Shown: positions 1 to 9,831 of the stretch, one piece after another
Position numbering within the stretch: position 1 is the stretch's first letter
Layout: each line of letters opens with the position of its first letter
Source: Ettlia oleoabundans
Taxonomy: Eukaryota > Chlorophyta > Chlorophyceae > Chlamydomonadales
NCBI GenBank assembly: GCA_019693395.1
Contig: JAAMXP010006760.1
Location: 1 to 19,397, forward strand
Reading direction: 5' to 3'
DNA: 19,397 bases
Position numbers and translations under genes: made by a program
Notes under the pieces: generated by a model
The model's database searches: none
What the model was told of the DNA's origin: nothing
Seen by the model: only the letters and a program-made list of their open reading frames with translations

Positions 1-132
1 GTGGGGGGTGGGGGAATCACATGTATTGGAATGGAGGCAGCTGCTATCTTGCTGTTTGCCCCTGCCGTACCTGTCTGACCGGTATTGTGTGGCACTTGTG
101 CTTCCTGTGTTACACCTGCTAGCGCCTTGCAG

Positions 133-268
133 CATCCAGGCCTTGATGAGTGCCCCCAACCCTGATGACCCGCTGGATGAGAACATCGCTCGCCACTGGA
201 AAACTAACGAGGGAGACGCTATGAACACAGCGCGGCAGTGGACACAAGCACATGCGCAGGCGCAGTAA
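133..268 (+). CDS. UBC13: UBC13-like ubiquitin-conjugating enzyme E2, last exon (partial)
   Basis: This is the C-terminal exon of an E2 enzyme. The protein family pairs with a UEV partner to build K63-linked ubiquitin chains for DNA-damage tolerance and signalling (family knowledge). The exon opens after a polypyrimidine/AG acceptor (GCCTTGCAG, AG at 131-132) with one base completing a split Ser codon. It then reads IQALMSAPNPDDPL, and later WKTNEGDAMNTARQW, ending in TAA at 266-268. The SAPNPDDPL and WKTNE blocks are diagnostic of UBC13/UBE2N and plant UBC35/36. The C-terminal residues (AHAQAQ) differ from the animal and plant tails. The catalytic cysteine exon lies upstream, outside the window; bases 1-132 read as intron. 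The gene converges on the transporter copy that ends at 485 on the other strand. Confidence 0.88.
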
Positions 269-484
269 AGGGTCCAGCCTGGCACTGCCCTGTCTATGCA
301 TGCCTGGACGATGCGCAGCAAACAGCAGCAAGCAGCAGCATTATCGTCTTTGCTTTTCAGCTTCGATTTCCTGCTCATTACGCTACTTGTAGCATAAGCA
401 TGTGCTTGTACACTTATTACATTTGGTGGACACCTTTACAATCCAACTGTACTTGTGATTTGTGAATCTTCAATCAATGGTAAA
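269..484. other. Convergent intergenic region (two 3' ends)
   Basis: This AT-richer stretch lies between the stop codon of the E2 exon on the plus strand and the last exon of transporter copy A on the minus strand. On the minus strand there are two TGTAA pentamers (reading 421 to 417 and 440 to 436), 45-70 bases past the transporter stop. TGTAA is the usual green-algal polyadenylation signal (established knowledge), so these are candidate poly(A) signals for copy A. I found no clear TGTAA for the plus-strand gene. Confidence 0.45.
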
Positions 485-703
485 TCAATGGTGGAGGTGA
501 GAGAGACGGAGCCTGTTCAACTCCAGGCTAGCATGGTGTCCCTCATGTGTCGGTGGCAGCACAATTACTCTTGCCTTGCTGGGCATCCCGCTTAGTGCCG
601 CCTTCCACCCTGCCGCTGTGAAGCGATTGTAGCTGCCGCTGCGAAGCGAGTTGAACGGACCTGAGGGGGCTGAGAATCTGGATGATGGAACATTCCTTTT
701 AGT

Positions 704-753
704 CGTGAGTTTTGCCAATGGCCATTCACGTGAGTTTTGCCAATGGCCATTCA
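704..753. repeat. Perfect 25-bp tandem duplication
   Basis: Two identical 25-base units abut (704-728 and 729-753), each starting CGTGAGTTTTGCC. They lie inside the last exon of transporter copy A, just after the conserved VMELAYVNGHWQ segment. Because 25 is not a multiple of three, the duplication shifts the reading frame of the C-terminal tail, consistent with relaxed constraint on this copy. Confidence 0.9.
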
Positions 754-990
754 CATAAGCAAGCTCCATGACGCTGCACAGGTTGGGACAGGCGGCGGTG
801 TGCACGAACAGTTGAAACCTTCGCATTGACAGGCAGAAGGTAGAGGCAGCTGACATACCACAAAGCATGGATTTGTGACACTGAATGCAATGCTGCCAGC
901 TGCATGACCGCCTTGCTCATCCACCCCTGCACATTGGCATGCTTCACAACACCAGCCATGCTTGCTAACTGCCAGGCGGCCAGTAAGGAT

Positions 991-1091
991 AGCAATCGTC
1001 GCTGCGCCTCACTTGAGCTCCTCTGTGTTTGAAGGGTCCACCCTGCTGTGACGGATGTAGCTCATTGGCAGGCTGAACAGCAGGTAGACGA
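991..1091. repeat. Transporter paralogue patch, about 97% identical to 5620-5720
   Basis: This 101-base segment covers the C-terminal MSYIRHSRVDPSNTEEL coding part of exon 14 plus roughly 20 bases of the following intron. It matches 5620-5720 in copy B with three differences by eye. The flanking sequence has diverged far more, so this looks like a conversion tract rather than general similarity. Confidence 0.8.
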
Positions 1092-1460
1092 TCATTATTA
1101 CGGCAAAGTAGGCGCATAGCTTCCAGTAATCATGAGAGTTCAGTGCACCAACGCTGCGAGACAGGGCGGGGAGAAGGATGGACGGGGCAGGCCCAGGCAA
1201 ACCTAAGTGACATCAACAGCCTATTGCTAGGGGAGATGCAAGGCTGCGCTGCACAGGGCACCACAGGCGGCCGGCAGTCTGCACGCCTGGCATTGCGTGC
1301 TCTGGTCAGGAAAGCAACTTGGCAAGAGCACCTTCAACTGCGGCATTTGCTGCCACAGTTGAGACGAAGCAAGCAGTTGCATTGCAAAACAGGCTAAGGA
1401 ATCAGAAAATGCAGCACTGCACTCACCAGAATAATGCGAGCCCAATTGCCGCAGAGGGTA

Positions 1461-1554
1461 GCCAGGGCATGAGCCATCTGGGGATGTGCCAGCCAGTGGG
1501 CTGGTACTCCAGGGGGCAGCACAGCTGAAAGGAGAGGGTGACCAGGAACCAGGC
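1461..1554. repeat. Transporter paralogue patch, about 98% identical to 5968-6061
   Basis: This 94-base segment encodes the LAWFLVTLSFQLCCPLEYQP membrane and loop region of exon 13. It matches 5968-6061 in copy B with two differences. The upstream half of the same exon is hardly alignable between the copies. Confidence 0.85.
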
Positions 1555-2576
1555 AAGCGCAAACCACGCTGTGGCACCACCGGAGCTGACAAGTTTGTCA
1601 CCCTCTGAGATTACCAGGTTGCTGGAAGCAGGCTTTGGGAGGGTGGTGAGGGGTAGTTGGAGGCTGACGGGAGGCGGGGCATAGGTTGCGCAAGTGATGG
1701 CGGATTAGCAGCGGGAGTTGAATCACTGTGAAAGCTATCAGTGACCACAGCATAGTAGGCAGCCAGGCCTGCAGAGGCACCACACACCCAACTGTGCTTC
1801 ACACCAGTTAGGAAAGCGCACCGGTGCAAAAGCCCAAGGATGCAGAAGGGGCGGCAGCAGGAGCCGCAACCATGCACTATTGTTTGACAGCCCACAGAAA
1901 CTCGATCTGCACATATGTTGACAGGCTTCGCATGCCTGCTGCCACGTTGGTGACTCACCAATACAAGCTGCATTTATGGCCAGCATATGCACCAGCACTA
2001 GTTTCCTTTGCGTCTGTGTGGAGAACCACCGGCCGGGCATCCAGCTGCCCATCTCAGCTTTGGGTGCCAGCTCCACCGTGCCATACTTGCATGAGGAAAA
2101 CTGAATTTCAAACTGGAAGGGCACCTTGCCAATGCTGCCTGGCTCTACTGCATGCCAGCACCTTTGTTTGCCACCATCATAGCAACATCAGGGTGTATTC
2201 TGCTGTCAGGAGCGGTGCCTTAAGCCAACGTCCAGCTGTTCACGCAGTCTCAGCTGATTCTGACACTTGTGCCACTCAACCACACACCAGCGATGCAAAC
2301 CTTGTGAATCGCAGCTGCACGTCTGGCGAGTAACGGCGGTACAACTGAACGTTGCAGATTATCCACAGTGCGACAAACGTGCCAAAGGAAACCAGGGCTG
2401 TGGCAAGTTGCACTTCTACAAGCATAGCCAGCAGCGCTGCACATCAGGTGGGAAACGGGGCAGGCGGCAGTCAACTACTGCTTTGCATGAAACTCCCCTT
2501 TTGTTGACCTTTGGCCAATGGCTGGGATGCGCTAACACATATGTGCAAGCCGTTGAGTTGACTGGGCAGCACCCAC

Positions 2577-2774
2577 CAATGATTGTGCCAAACACCATCT
2601 GTGCCATCAGCGGTGTCTGCGTGCGCGGGGAGATGCGTGCAAGAAAAGGTGGCAGCAGCCAATCGCGGCTGGCGCCCATGACGATGCATGACAGCGAGAA
2701 GAGGCCCAGAGTGAGGGCGGTCACTATGCCAAACAGAGCAGCCAGCGACACAATGTACTGCATCCACTTCAGGC
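2577..2774. repeat. Transporter exon 10 patch, about 95% identical to 6968-7165
   Basis: This is the whole 198-base exon encoding LKWMQYIVSLAAL through SPRTQTPLMAQMVFGTII. I count nine differences from copy B. The similarity stops within a few bases of the exon edges, and the next exon (2301-2436) is only about two-thirds identical to its partner. Confidence 0.85.
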
Positions 2775-4311
2775 CTGCGGGATCTAGATGTCAGGCCACT
2801 GCTTAATGCCAAGATTGCCAGCACGCTTTGAAGCATGCAATTTCGTTTGGTAGAGGAGCAGCTGGGACCTTGCATTGGCAGCGCTTCACATGTAGGCTTC
2901 CAGCACACCAGCATGTGCCTAACCTGGAGATAGACAAAGGCACTTGTGAAGGTGAGATCTGTGGGGGTCCCAGAAGGGGTTAAATGGCCCAGAGACCCCC
3001 GCCTGCTGGCAATAAGCGGCGCAGCTTTCCCCGCTGCACTGGCTGGTGGCCTCACAGGTTGGCCCGGCCCGGGAGAGGCCCACACCACAAATCACCAGCA
3101 ACAGAACTACCTTGCACTTTGTGACACCTGCAGCAGCGCGATAACATATCGGTGTGTGTGTCTTTACATGCATGAGTTTGCAGAAGCCTGACACGGAAAG
3201 AGGGCATCACCTGTTAATAGAAGCACAGCAGGTACCAGGAAGTGACATTCCTTTGATGGCTCTGTTATCAACAAGGGCATTCAGCCTTACTGCACAGCGT
3301 GCACACCGTAACACCGACGAATGCCAGCAAGCTGCTGCCTGCCGGCCCCTTGTCTTGCCTGATATGAAGAAGGCGCTCTCTCGCACTCCCAGGCTCAGCA
3401 GCACCGACACCAGCATGACAATGCCAGCAGCCATGAAGTCAAAGGAGTGTGTGTAGGGGCACTGCACCCCAGGGGGCCAACCCACAGGGCAGTCGTACAG
3501 CTCCACCACAAAAATGTCCGAGTCATGATTACAAAGGCGTGCAAGGTAGCGGCTGAAGCCGCGAGCCACAGCCGCCATGCCCAGCGCATACTGCAGCACC
3601 AGCCCACCCAGGGTCACAAAGGCTGCAAGCTCGCCAAAATTTATCTGTATGCAAGAGGCGGCAATCACAAGCACTGCCATTCTTTATCAAAGCACCCGTT
3701 CAAATCCGATTTTTGAAAATGAGGGCTAGCAGTTTTCGCCCAAATTACATCTGTATGCTGCATATCTGCCGCCGCCGCTCAACACAGTACTGCCCCAGCA
3801 TGTAAGGGCCTGGCATGCACTGCTTGCAACAGGCACGGTGGCTCAAAGTAACCAAGCATATACTGCAATACATGTGGTGCTCAATGCAGGCTGGCAGTGT
3901 GCTGGGCCTGCTGGCGGTCAGCCCACCATGATGTAAGGGAAAGCACCGCCAGACACGGGATACTCGGTGCACAGCTCTGCAAAGCATGCCGCCACCAGCA
4001 GCGTGGCCACTCCGCTGAAGACGTAGCTGAGGATGATGGAAGCCCTGCGGCATGGACCGGACCGAAGGTCGGAAACAGGAACGCCATTTATATCACATCA
4101 CGAATGTTGAATAAAAGGATTGTGACGTCGTGGTAGCAAACGCCATCGTACATGGTGCACCCCTCACCCACCCTGAGAACTGCTGCGCCGTCACGCCAGA
4201 CAGCTGCGCCCAGCCGCTGCCAATCACAATTCCAAGTCCCAGTAAGAGCAGGTCAACGCCGGAAAAAGCCTTCCTTAGGCTACCGCGTAGCACGGCCTGA
4301 AGGCAAAGGGT

Positions 4312-4328
4312 CAGGCAGGCAGGCAGGC
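4312..4328. repeat. CAGG/GGCA microsatellite
   Basis: A short run of the tetranucleotide CAGG (about four units) lies in the intron between exons 2 and 3 of transporter copy A. It has no evident function. Confidence 0.7.
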
Positions 4329-4755
4329 GGGCACCGATGCAGGAGCAGGGGTGGAGGCAGTGGAACTCCCACTGCATGTGGCAACAGCAGCACCCTACGC
4401 CCCCAATAGCAGCACCCAGCTGCACACCCAGAACACTCACCTCTTGAAGCTCCTCCTCAAGAGTGCGGCGCCGAAAGGCAACCCGCTTAAAAATCTACAG
4501 ACAGGGTGCGGGCAGGCTGCTGTTGCATGCCCCTTTTGCGACGGCTTCCCTACTCTCTTGGCATAGTTGTTACCTTTTACGTAAATCCCCAACCTCAGGA
4601 TTACACACTGCAGGGCTCAGAATCCACCTGTATCTGGCTTAATACCAAATCCGTGCTGACAAGCCTCGGACAGCCTCAACACTTGCCTCTGGTGTGTGCC
4701 GCAGGGCAGTCCGATACTCCCGCAGGAAGGCTGCGGTGGTGCCCTGCCATGCCAT

Positions 4756-5213
4756 GGCTGCCAATCAATGATGTGCAAAGGGCCTCTGAAAAAATCATCA
4801 GCAAGATTCGGATTGCAGAAGCCGCAAAGTAACGTTGCTTGAACACCACCAAGGAGGTTCCCAGCGCCGCCACCCGGCGAAGTGGGCAGTGCGGAACGGT
4901 TCTCACCTGCATAACCGGCCCGTTACAGCTTTATTCTTAAACGTGGGAAATGGTGATTATCTGGCGTCCAGCTGCGTGTTCTTTGCCGCCTCTTTTGCGG
5001 GGTTTGTCACAAGGCCCTCAAGAGAAGCGAAGATTCGGCTGCCCTCTATTCGAACAAATCGCCTCAGTTTCCGGGCCCAACGGTTCCCCTCCAGAAGCTC
5101 CAGGCCTGGCCTGCCGACATCTGGCGCTGCACTCAGCATGCACATCATGGTGTCAACCTAAGCTAACGGGAGGGTGTTTCCCTTTGCAGCCATGGGAAGT
5201 GCATACCGTCGCA
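4756..5213. other. Intergenic spacer between tandem transporter copies
   Basis: These 458 bases separate the presumed start codon of copy A (ATG reading down from 4755) from the final exon of copy B. They must hold the promoter and 5' UTR of copy A and the 3' UTR of copy B, all on the minus strand. A minus-strand TGTAA at 4928-4924 is a possible poly(A) signal for copy B. I see no coding exon, RNA gene or TATA box I would trust. Confidence 0.4.
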
Positions 5214-8200
5214 TTACATTTCCTCTGTTTCTTTCATTGGCGGTAGCGTTGCCGTGGTGCTGGGCCTCCGTTGTTGCTGGGGCGCAGGTTGATGGGGAGT
5301 CCGTGCCTGGCGGGCACGACTGGTGCCAAGGCTGCCAGACCTGCCGCTTGCTGAGGGGGCGCTACTTCTGACACCACCCTTCATGCTGCCGCTTCCGCTG
5401 CCATGGGTGCTCTGGAAGTGCTGCAATTCATCCTTGGCAACAGAGCCTCGTGTTGAGCCAGCTGAGTGAAGCACCATGGGAAACACGGGCGCTAGGCGTG
5501 CCGGCTGCCATTGGCCATTGATGTAACCCATCTCGACAACCCTGCAGTGCCAATGGAGTGCAGTAGGAGGTTCGCATGGGTCCAATGTGTATGGCTTGAC
5601 CCTCTTGGCCTTCAAGGACAGCAATCATCGCTGCGCCTCACTTGAGCTCCTCTGTGTTTGAGGGGTCCACCCTGCTGTGACGGATGTAGCTCATGGGCAG
5701 GCTGAACAGCAGGTAGACGACCAATAGCGCTGCAAAGTATAGGCACAGCTTCCAATATTCTGCACGAGGGAGTGCACCCACACTGCAGAAGACAGGCGGT
5801 AGAATGTTGAGTAAACTTGCAACCATATGGTATGGCGCAGATGGAAGGCACGAAAGCAGAGTAGCACCACTACGCACAAAGTGTCAGCAGGCGCTTCTTC
5901 AACAGGGGTTCAACAGGGTAACCCCTTTCTTGCCTGAAAATGAGGAGTCCTATCGCAAGCGAGGGCAGCCAGGGCATGAGCCATTTGGGGATGTGCCAGC
6001 CAGTGGGCTGGTACTCCAGGGGGCAGCACAGCTGGAAGGAGAGGGTGACCAGGAACCAGGCGAGGACGAAGAAGACAGTGTATGGGCTGTGGTGCTTGTT
6101 TCTGGCAGCTGGGTTGCAGGCATCTTCAAGTGGGTCAGTGGCGGGGGTGAAGGGTGCAGTGTTGGCCACTGCTTCCTCCGCATAATAGATGGCGGTGGCT
6201 GCACAGCAGGGACAGGCAGGCAAGCAACTGAATCTGGTTCTTTCTGAGATGATTCAACACTATGAAGCAGCAGATTGCATCAGAAGCAGTGGCAACATAG
6301 GTGTGAAGTGATGCGATGTGCTAAGTTGCGTCCTTTTGCATGTCTCCCCTTATTACTGCCATCTGCCTGATACACGTACAGGCAGCATTCAATAGGCGAC
6401 TCACCAATGCTAACAACGTTGATGAGGACCAGATGCAACCACACCAGGACCTTGCGGGTGTGCACGGGGAGGTGGCGCCCAGGTGCATGGCTGGCCAGGT
6501 CAACCTTAGGGGCCGTTTCCACCGTGCCATACCTGTGAGGTGCACCATACATGCAGTATTCTTGCACACGTGTTTGCTTGAATGCTGGTACCAGTACCTC
6601 AGTAACCTAAATGCCGGTCATGCAGATGAAAGCCAAGTGAGAACTGTGACGCAGCAAGCCACAGGCGCTGTGGCCTGATCGCAACCTTGTGAAGCGCATC
6701 TGGACCTCTGGCACATAGCGGCGGTACATCTGTGCATTGCACACGATCCACAGGGACACCAGAGTGCCGAAAGATACAAGGGCTGTGGCGGCATCAACCT
6801 CCACAAACATGGCCAGGACAGCTGCACAACACAACAACATAAGCGTGAGCCAAATGGGCGGCAGTAGCAGCAAGGTCTCGGCAGCCAGCCACAAAAGCAT
6901 TGGCAACAGGCATCCCTCGCTGCGGAACCACACTTCACAAACACACACACACAAGGCCAAAACCCACCAATGATTGTGCCAAACACCATCTGTGCCATCA
7001 GCGGTGTCTGCGTGCGCGGGGAGATGCGTGCCAGGAAAGGTGGCAGCAGCCAGTCGCGGCTGGCGGCCATGACGATGCGGGACAGCGAGAAGAGGCCCAC
7101 AGTGAGGGCGGTCACTATGCCAGACAGAGCAGCCAGCGACACGATGTACTGCATCCACTTCAGGCCTGCGGGAGCATGGCAGGCCCAGGCGATACCTCAG
7201 ATGGTGCGGTAAAGCAGGGTGGCATGGTGATTTGGGATGTTTCACCAGAGCATGCCCCAATGCTTCCAGAGCACTGCTGCCACGCAAGGAGTCAAGCTGC
7301 CCAAAGGAGCCACCCACCATGGGCAAGAAAAGCTGAGATGAAATTCACCGCGAGATAGCAGCTTTCCCAGGGGGACGGAGCAGGTGCTGGAGAAGAAGGA
7401 GGCGGCGAGAGATTTGACGAGCATGTGCAGGGTGGGCTGAGACACCCCGGTGAAATGTTGCTGCACTCTGACGTGCTGCTTGTCGGCAGGAAGAAAAGTG
7501 CTGGGCACGCTATGGTGGGGCACACCATGAGGGCCAGCCCCAATGCAAGCATGCAGTACACGAGAACACAGGAGGCGACGGTGCCCACAATGGCCCATGG
7601 AAGGTGAGCAACGTTTTGGACCTGCAGTGCAGATGACATGGGGTTGCCAAGGAAGCAAGCAGCATGCGAATGAGAGGGCCAGGTGACCCAGGCACAGGTA
7701 ACTGAGGAAGCATCTCTGCTGCTTTGCTCAACACAGTTGAATGCTGAATCCACAACAACCTGGCGGTCCTACCAAGCAGCAATCACATCGCAAGCGGGAG
7801 CGCAGCACAACCAGCGCTGGCCAACCCACCTCCTCTGCCGCGTTGCCTATTGCGTCAAAACCTGCATTGCACAGGCATGCCAGGGGTACTGGTCACAATT
7901 CCAGCTGCAACATCATCCGAACGTCTCACTCTATACAACAAGTTGAAGTGAGGTTGCGGATACAAACTTCCGCTCCCGTGGGCTGCCTGCAATGATGCAT
8001 GTGGAGGCGCCCTCCACCTCAGATCCCGCAGCCACCAATGCAAATGACGGTACCTACACATGCATATGAATACATACAACAGGTTTTCATCACACCTGTA
8101 AAGCTGAAGAAGACCATTGAAGCTCCCATGAACACACCATCTGCGTCAAAGATGGTGTTCGTGAAGGGGTTCATGTTGTCCCAGCTGCCCTGGGTGTAGC

Positions 8201-9831
8201 TGGCCACACATACGATGAGCAGCAGCACCAGCTTCACCAGAGTGATGCCTGCAACAGGGGAGGCAGCGCCAAGGAGGGGTTGAACGCAGGGACAGATCAG
8301 GTCAAATCAAGTCAGGTGAAGCACTGTCCTCACACACTGTGAGTGCCTTGAACATGCTCGACAATAGGGACAGCAGCGGCGTGGCAGCGCCGCTGCATCT
8401 ACAACCGCTGACCGAGCACTCCGACCAGCAAAGTCATGCAGGCAGTGGAGTCACCCTGCTGCCTGTGTGTGCCGGTCTGGCTTCTGCCAGCAACCTGCAG
8501 GCAAGCGCAAGCTTCTCTTGCCTGATATGAAGAAGGCGGACTCTCTTACTCCCAGGCTCAGCAGCACCGACATGAGCATGATGATTGCAGCTGCCACAAC
8601 GTCAAAGCTGTGGTCGTCGCTGACATTGAAGTCGAAGGGAGGGGCTGCAGGGTTCTGGTTCAGCAGCGTGGCAAGGTAGTTGCTGAATCCCCGCGCCACC
8701 GCTGCCATGCCCAGCGCATACTCCAGCAGCAGGCCCGCCAGGGTGCAGAAGGCGGGTAGCTCTCCAAAGGTGACCTGCCCGCAGCACTGAGGTCAGTTGG
8801 AGGGCAGCCGCCACTTACATGTATGCAGACTTAGGCAAAGAAGATGCAGGAGACAGATTGAGCGCATGAAAGGGGTGCATATGTGCACAATCATCAATGA
8901 GTGGTAACAGTTGCAGGGAACCCCTGCACGTCACGGGGCGATCATCATGAACCCCACCAGCACATAAGAGAATGCACCACCGGACACAGGGTACTCTAGG
9001 CAGAGCTCAGCGTAGCACGTGGCAGCAAGCAGGGCCGCCAGGCCGCTCAATAGATAGCTGATGATGATGGCTGGCCTGCAGGTGTGACGGCAGCATGGAA
9101 AGGCACTGCAGCTGCTTGGGGCAGCAACAGAGGCAAGAGGACAGGGGTGCCCATTGAAGGCAGCACGAGGTAACCAGCCCGATTACAACCGATCTTGCCA
9201 TCACCGCTACGATGGGCGCTGCTTGCGTTTGCTCCGTCTCACCCGGCATACAACTGTGCAGCAGAGCCTGTTAGTTGCGCCCAGCCGCTGCCAATCACGA
9301 TACCCAGGCCCAGAAGCAGCAAGTCAAAGCCGCCAAAAGCCTTGCGCAGGCTGCCGCGGAGCAGCGCCTGCACCCACATGCAACAAAGGCAGCCATCAGT
9401 GGGATGCTGAGCATAAGTGACCAGTTCATGGCAAAACTGGCACACACTCTGTTGGTTACGGCGAAGCACTGCTTGGACCTCGTCAACTCCTGCATGGCTT
9501 CCCCCGCAAAACAGCTGAGCTTCATGCCGAGTGTTGTTGATCAAATTGATTTCCCAATGTCCCCACCCGCCCTCCTGCTTCATCAACATTGCCTACCCTA
9601 CCCACCTCCTGCAGCTCCTCCTCCAGAGTGCGCCGCCGAAAGGCAATCCGCTTGAAGATCTGGAGCAACAGATTGGCAGGATGGCAGGGTTCTCAAACAG
9701 TCGCATACGCTGGAATGGAGGCCTTGGCTTATGCACCCTTCCCTTCCACTGCTGAAAGGCACCTGTGGCGTGTTGAGCAGCGCAGCCCAGTACTCCCGAA
9801 GGAAAACCTTGGTTGAGACAGACTGCTGCAT
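5214..9831 (-). CDS. Cationic amino acid transporter (CAT/APC family), intact tandem copy B
   Basis: This is a polytopic membrane permease of the APC superfamily, inferred to import basic or other amino acids at the plasma membrane or vacuole. Exons, minus strand: 9763-9831, 9606-9659, 9243-9367, 8958-9075, 8522-8774, 8096-8248, 7830-7861, 7526-7621, about 7318-7361 (5' edge uncertain), 6968-7165, 6686-6821, 6405-6532, 5934-6198, 5642-5782, 5214-5541. All phases agree and give about 710 residues. Motifs: GLGIVIGSGWAQLTG (TM1, about residues 61-75), SGGAFSYVL joined to VTFGEL, ARGFSNYLATL, GVRESAFFIS, VFFSFT joined to GFDAIGNAAEE (CAT hallmark, about 258-268), and SRDWLLPPFLARISPRTQTP. The first 14 exons match usual CAT length (about 600). 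The tail from exon 15 is Ser/Gly/Arg/Pro-rich and looks disordered. The ATG at 9831 gives a 23-codon first exon, the same length as in copy A. Substrate cannot be read from sequence. Confidence 0.85.
5541..5643 (-). other. Putative last intron of copy B with TGA inside the splice donor
   Basis: The apparent C-terminus EELK followed by TGA (5638-5640) overlaps a strong 5' splice site: after two bases of the Lys codon the sequence is GTGAGG. The acceptor CACTGCAG precedes 5541 in the matching phase. Splicing restores Lys and continues VVEMGYINGQWQ for 108 further residues. Copy A has the same donor and a phase-matched acceptor before 773, continuing VMELAYVNGHWQ. Intron retention would give the shorter protein. 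Confidence 0.6.
5783..5933 (-). other. GC-AG intron 13 of copy B
   Basis: The exon ends ATTTTCAG followed by GCAAGA, and the next exon starts after TCTTCTGCAG. Only this GC donor keeps the frame (phase 2, AG plus T giving Ser) between GLLIF and VGALPRAEYW. Copy A uses an ordinary GTGAGT donor at the equivalent intron. Confidence 0.7.
8249..8521 (-). other. GC-AG intron 5 of copy B, conserved in copy A
   Basis: Exon 5 ends ATATCAG followed by GCAAGA; the acceptor is TGTTGCAG before 8248. The join is phase 1 and gives ESAFFIS-G-ITLVKL, matching the CAT family. Copy A has the same ATATCAG/GCAAGA donor at 3359/3358 with a phase-1 acceptor before 3127, so the GC donor predates the duplication or was homogenised. 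Confidence 0.75.

Larger units (their letters stand above)
485..4755 (-). pseudogene. Cationic amino acid transporter, degenerate tandem copy A
   Basis: This is a multi-exon CAT/APC-family membrane transporter on the minus strand, paralogous to the gene at 5214-9831. Exons recognised: 4687-4755, 4441-4494, 4172-4296, 3927-4044, 3359-3644, 2924-3127, 2577-2774, 2301-2436, about 1959-2085, 1427-1768, 1013-1153 and 485-773. Landmarks are RRRTLEEELQE, LLLLGLGIVIGSGWAQL, SGGAFPYIM joined to INFGEL, GVRESAFFIS, and SRDWLLPPFLARISPRTQTP. Compared with copy B it lacks exons 7-9, which carry the GFDA..AAEE motif and one membrane helix. The acceptor before the YGTVE exon is displaced by one base, making that exon 127 nt instead of 128. 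The LAAYY...LAWF exon is 342 nt instead of 265 and its two halves lie in different frames. Exons 1-5, 10, 11 and 14 stay open. I read it as a decaying copy; a heavily rearranged but expressed gene is the alternative. Confidence 0.7.

Noticed and set aside
1..132. Extension of the E2 exon upstream to the ATG at position 8
   Set aside because: The residues before SIQAL do not match UBC13, and a good AG acceptor sits at 131-132.
1009..1011. TGA taken as the definite stop codon of copy A
   Set aside because: It lies in a GTGAGG donor; a phase-matched acceptor before 773 leads to a segment resembling the one in copy B, so the stop is probably intronic.
2471..3088. 205-codon minus-strand open frame in copy A
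   Set aside because: It is an out-of-frame shadow of exons 6 and 10 plus the intron between them.
3690..3715. tRNA-like B box (GTTCAAATCC)
   Set aside because: No T-stem pairing, A box or acceptor stem can be built around it; it lies in an intron of copy A.
6607..7326. Long minus-strand open frame of 239 codons through copy B
   Set aside because: It reads the wrong frame of exon 10 and then crosses an intron into exon 11; the family match is found only after splicing 6968-7165 to 6686-6821.
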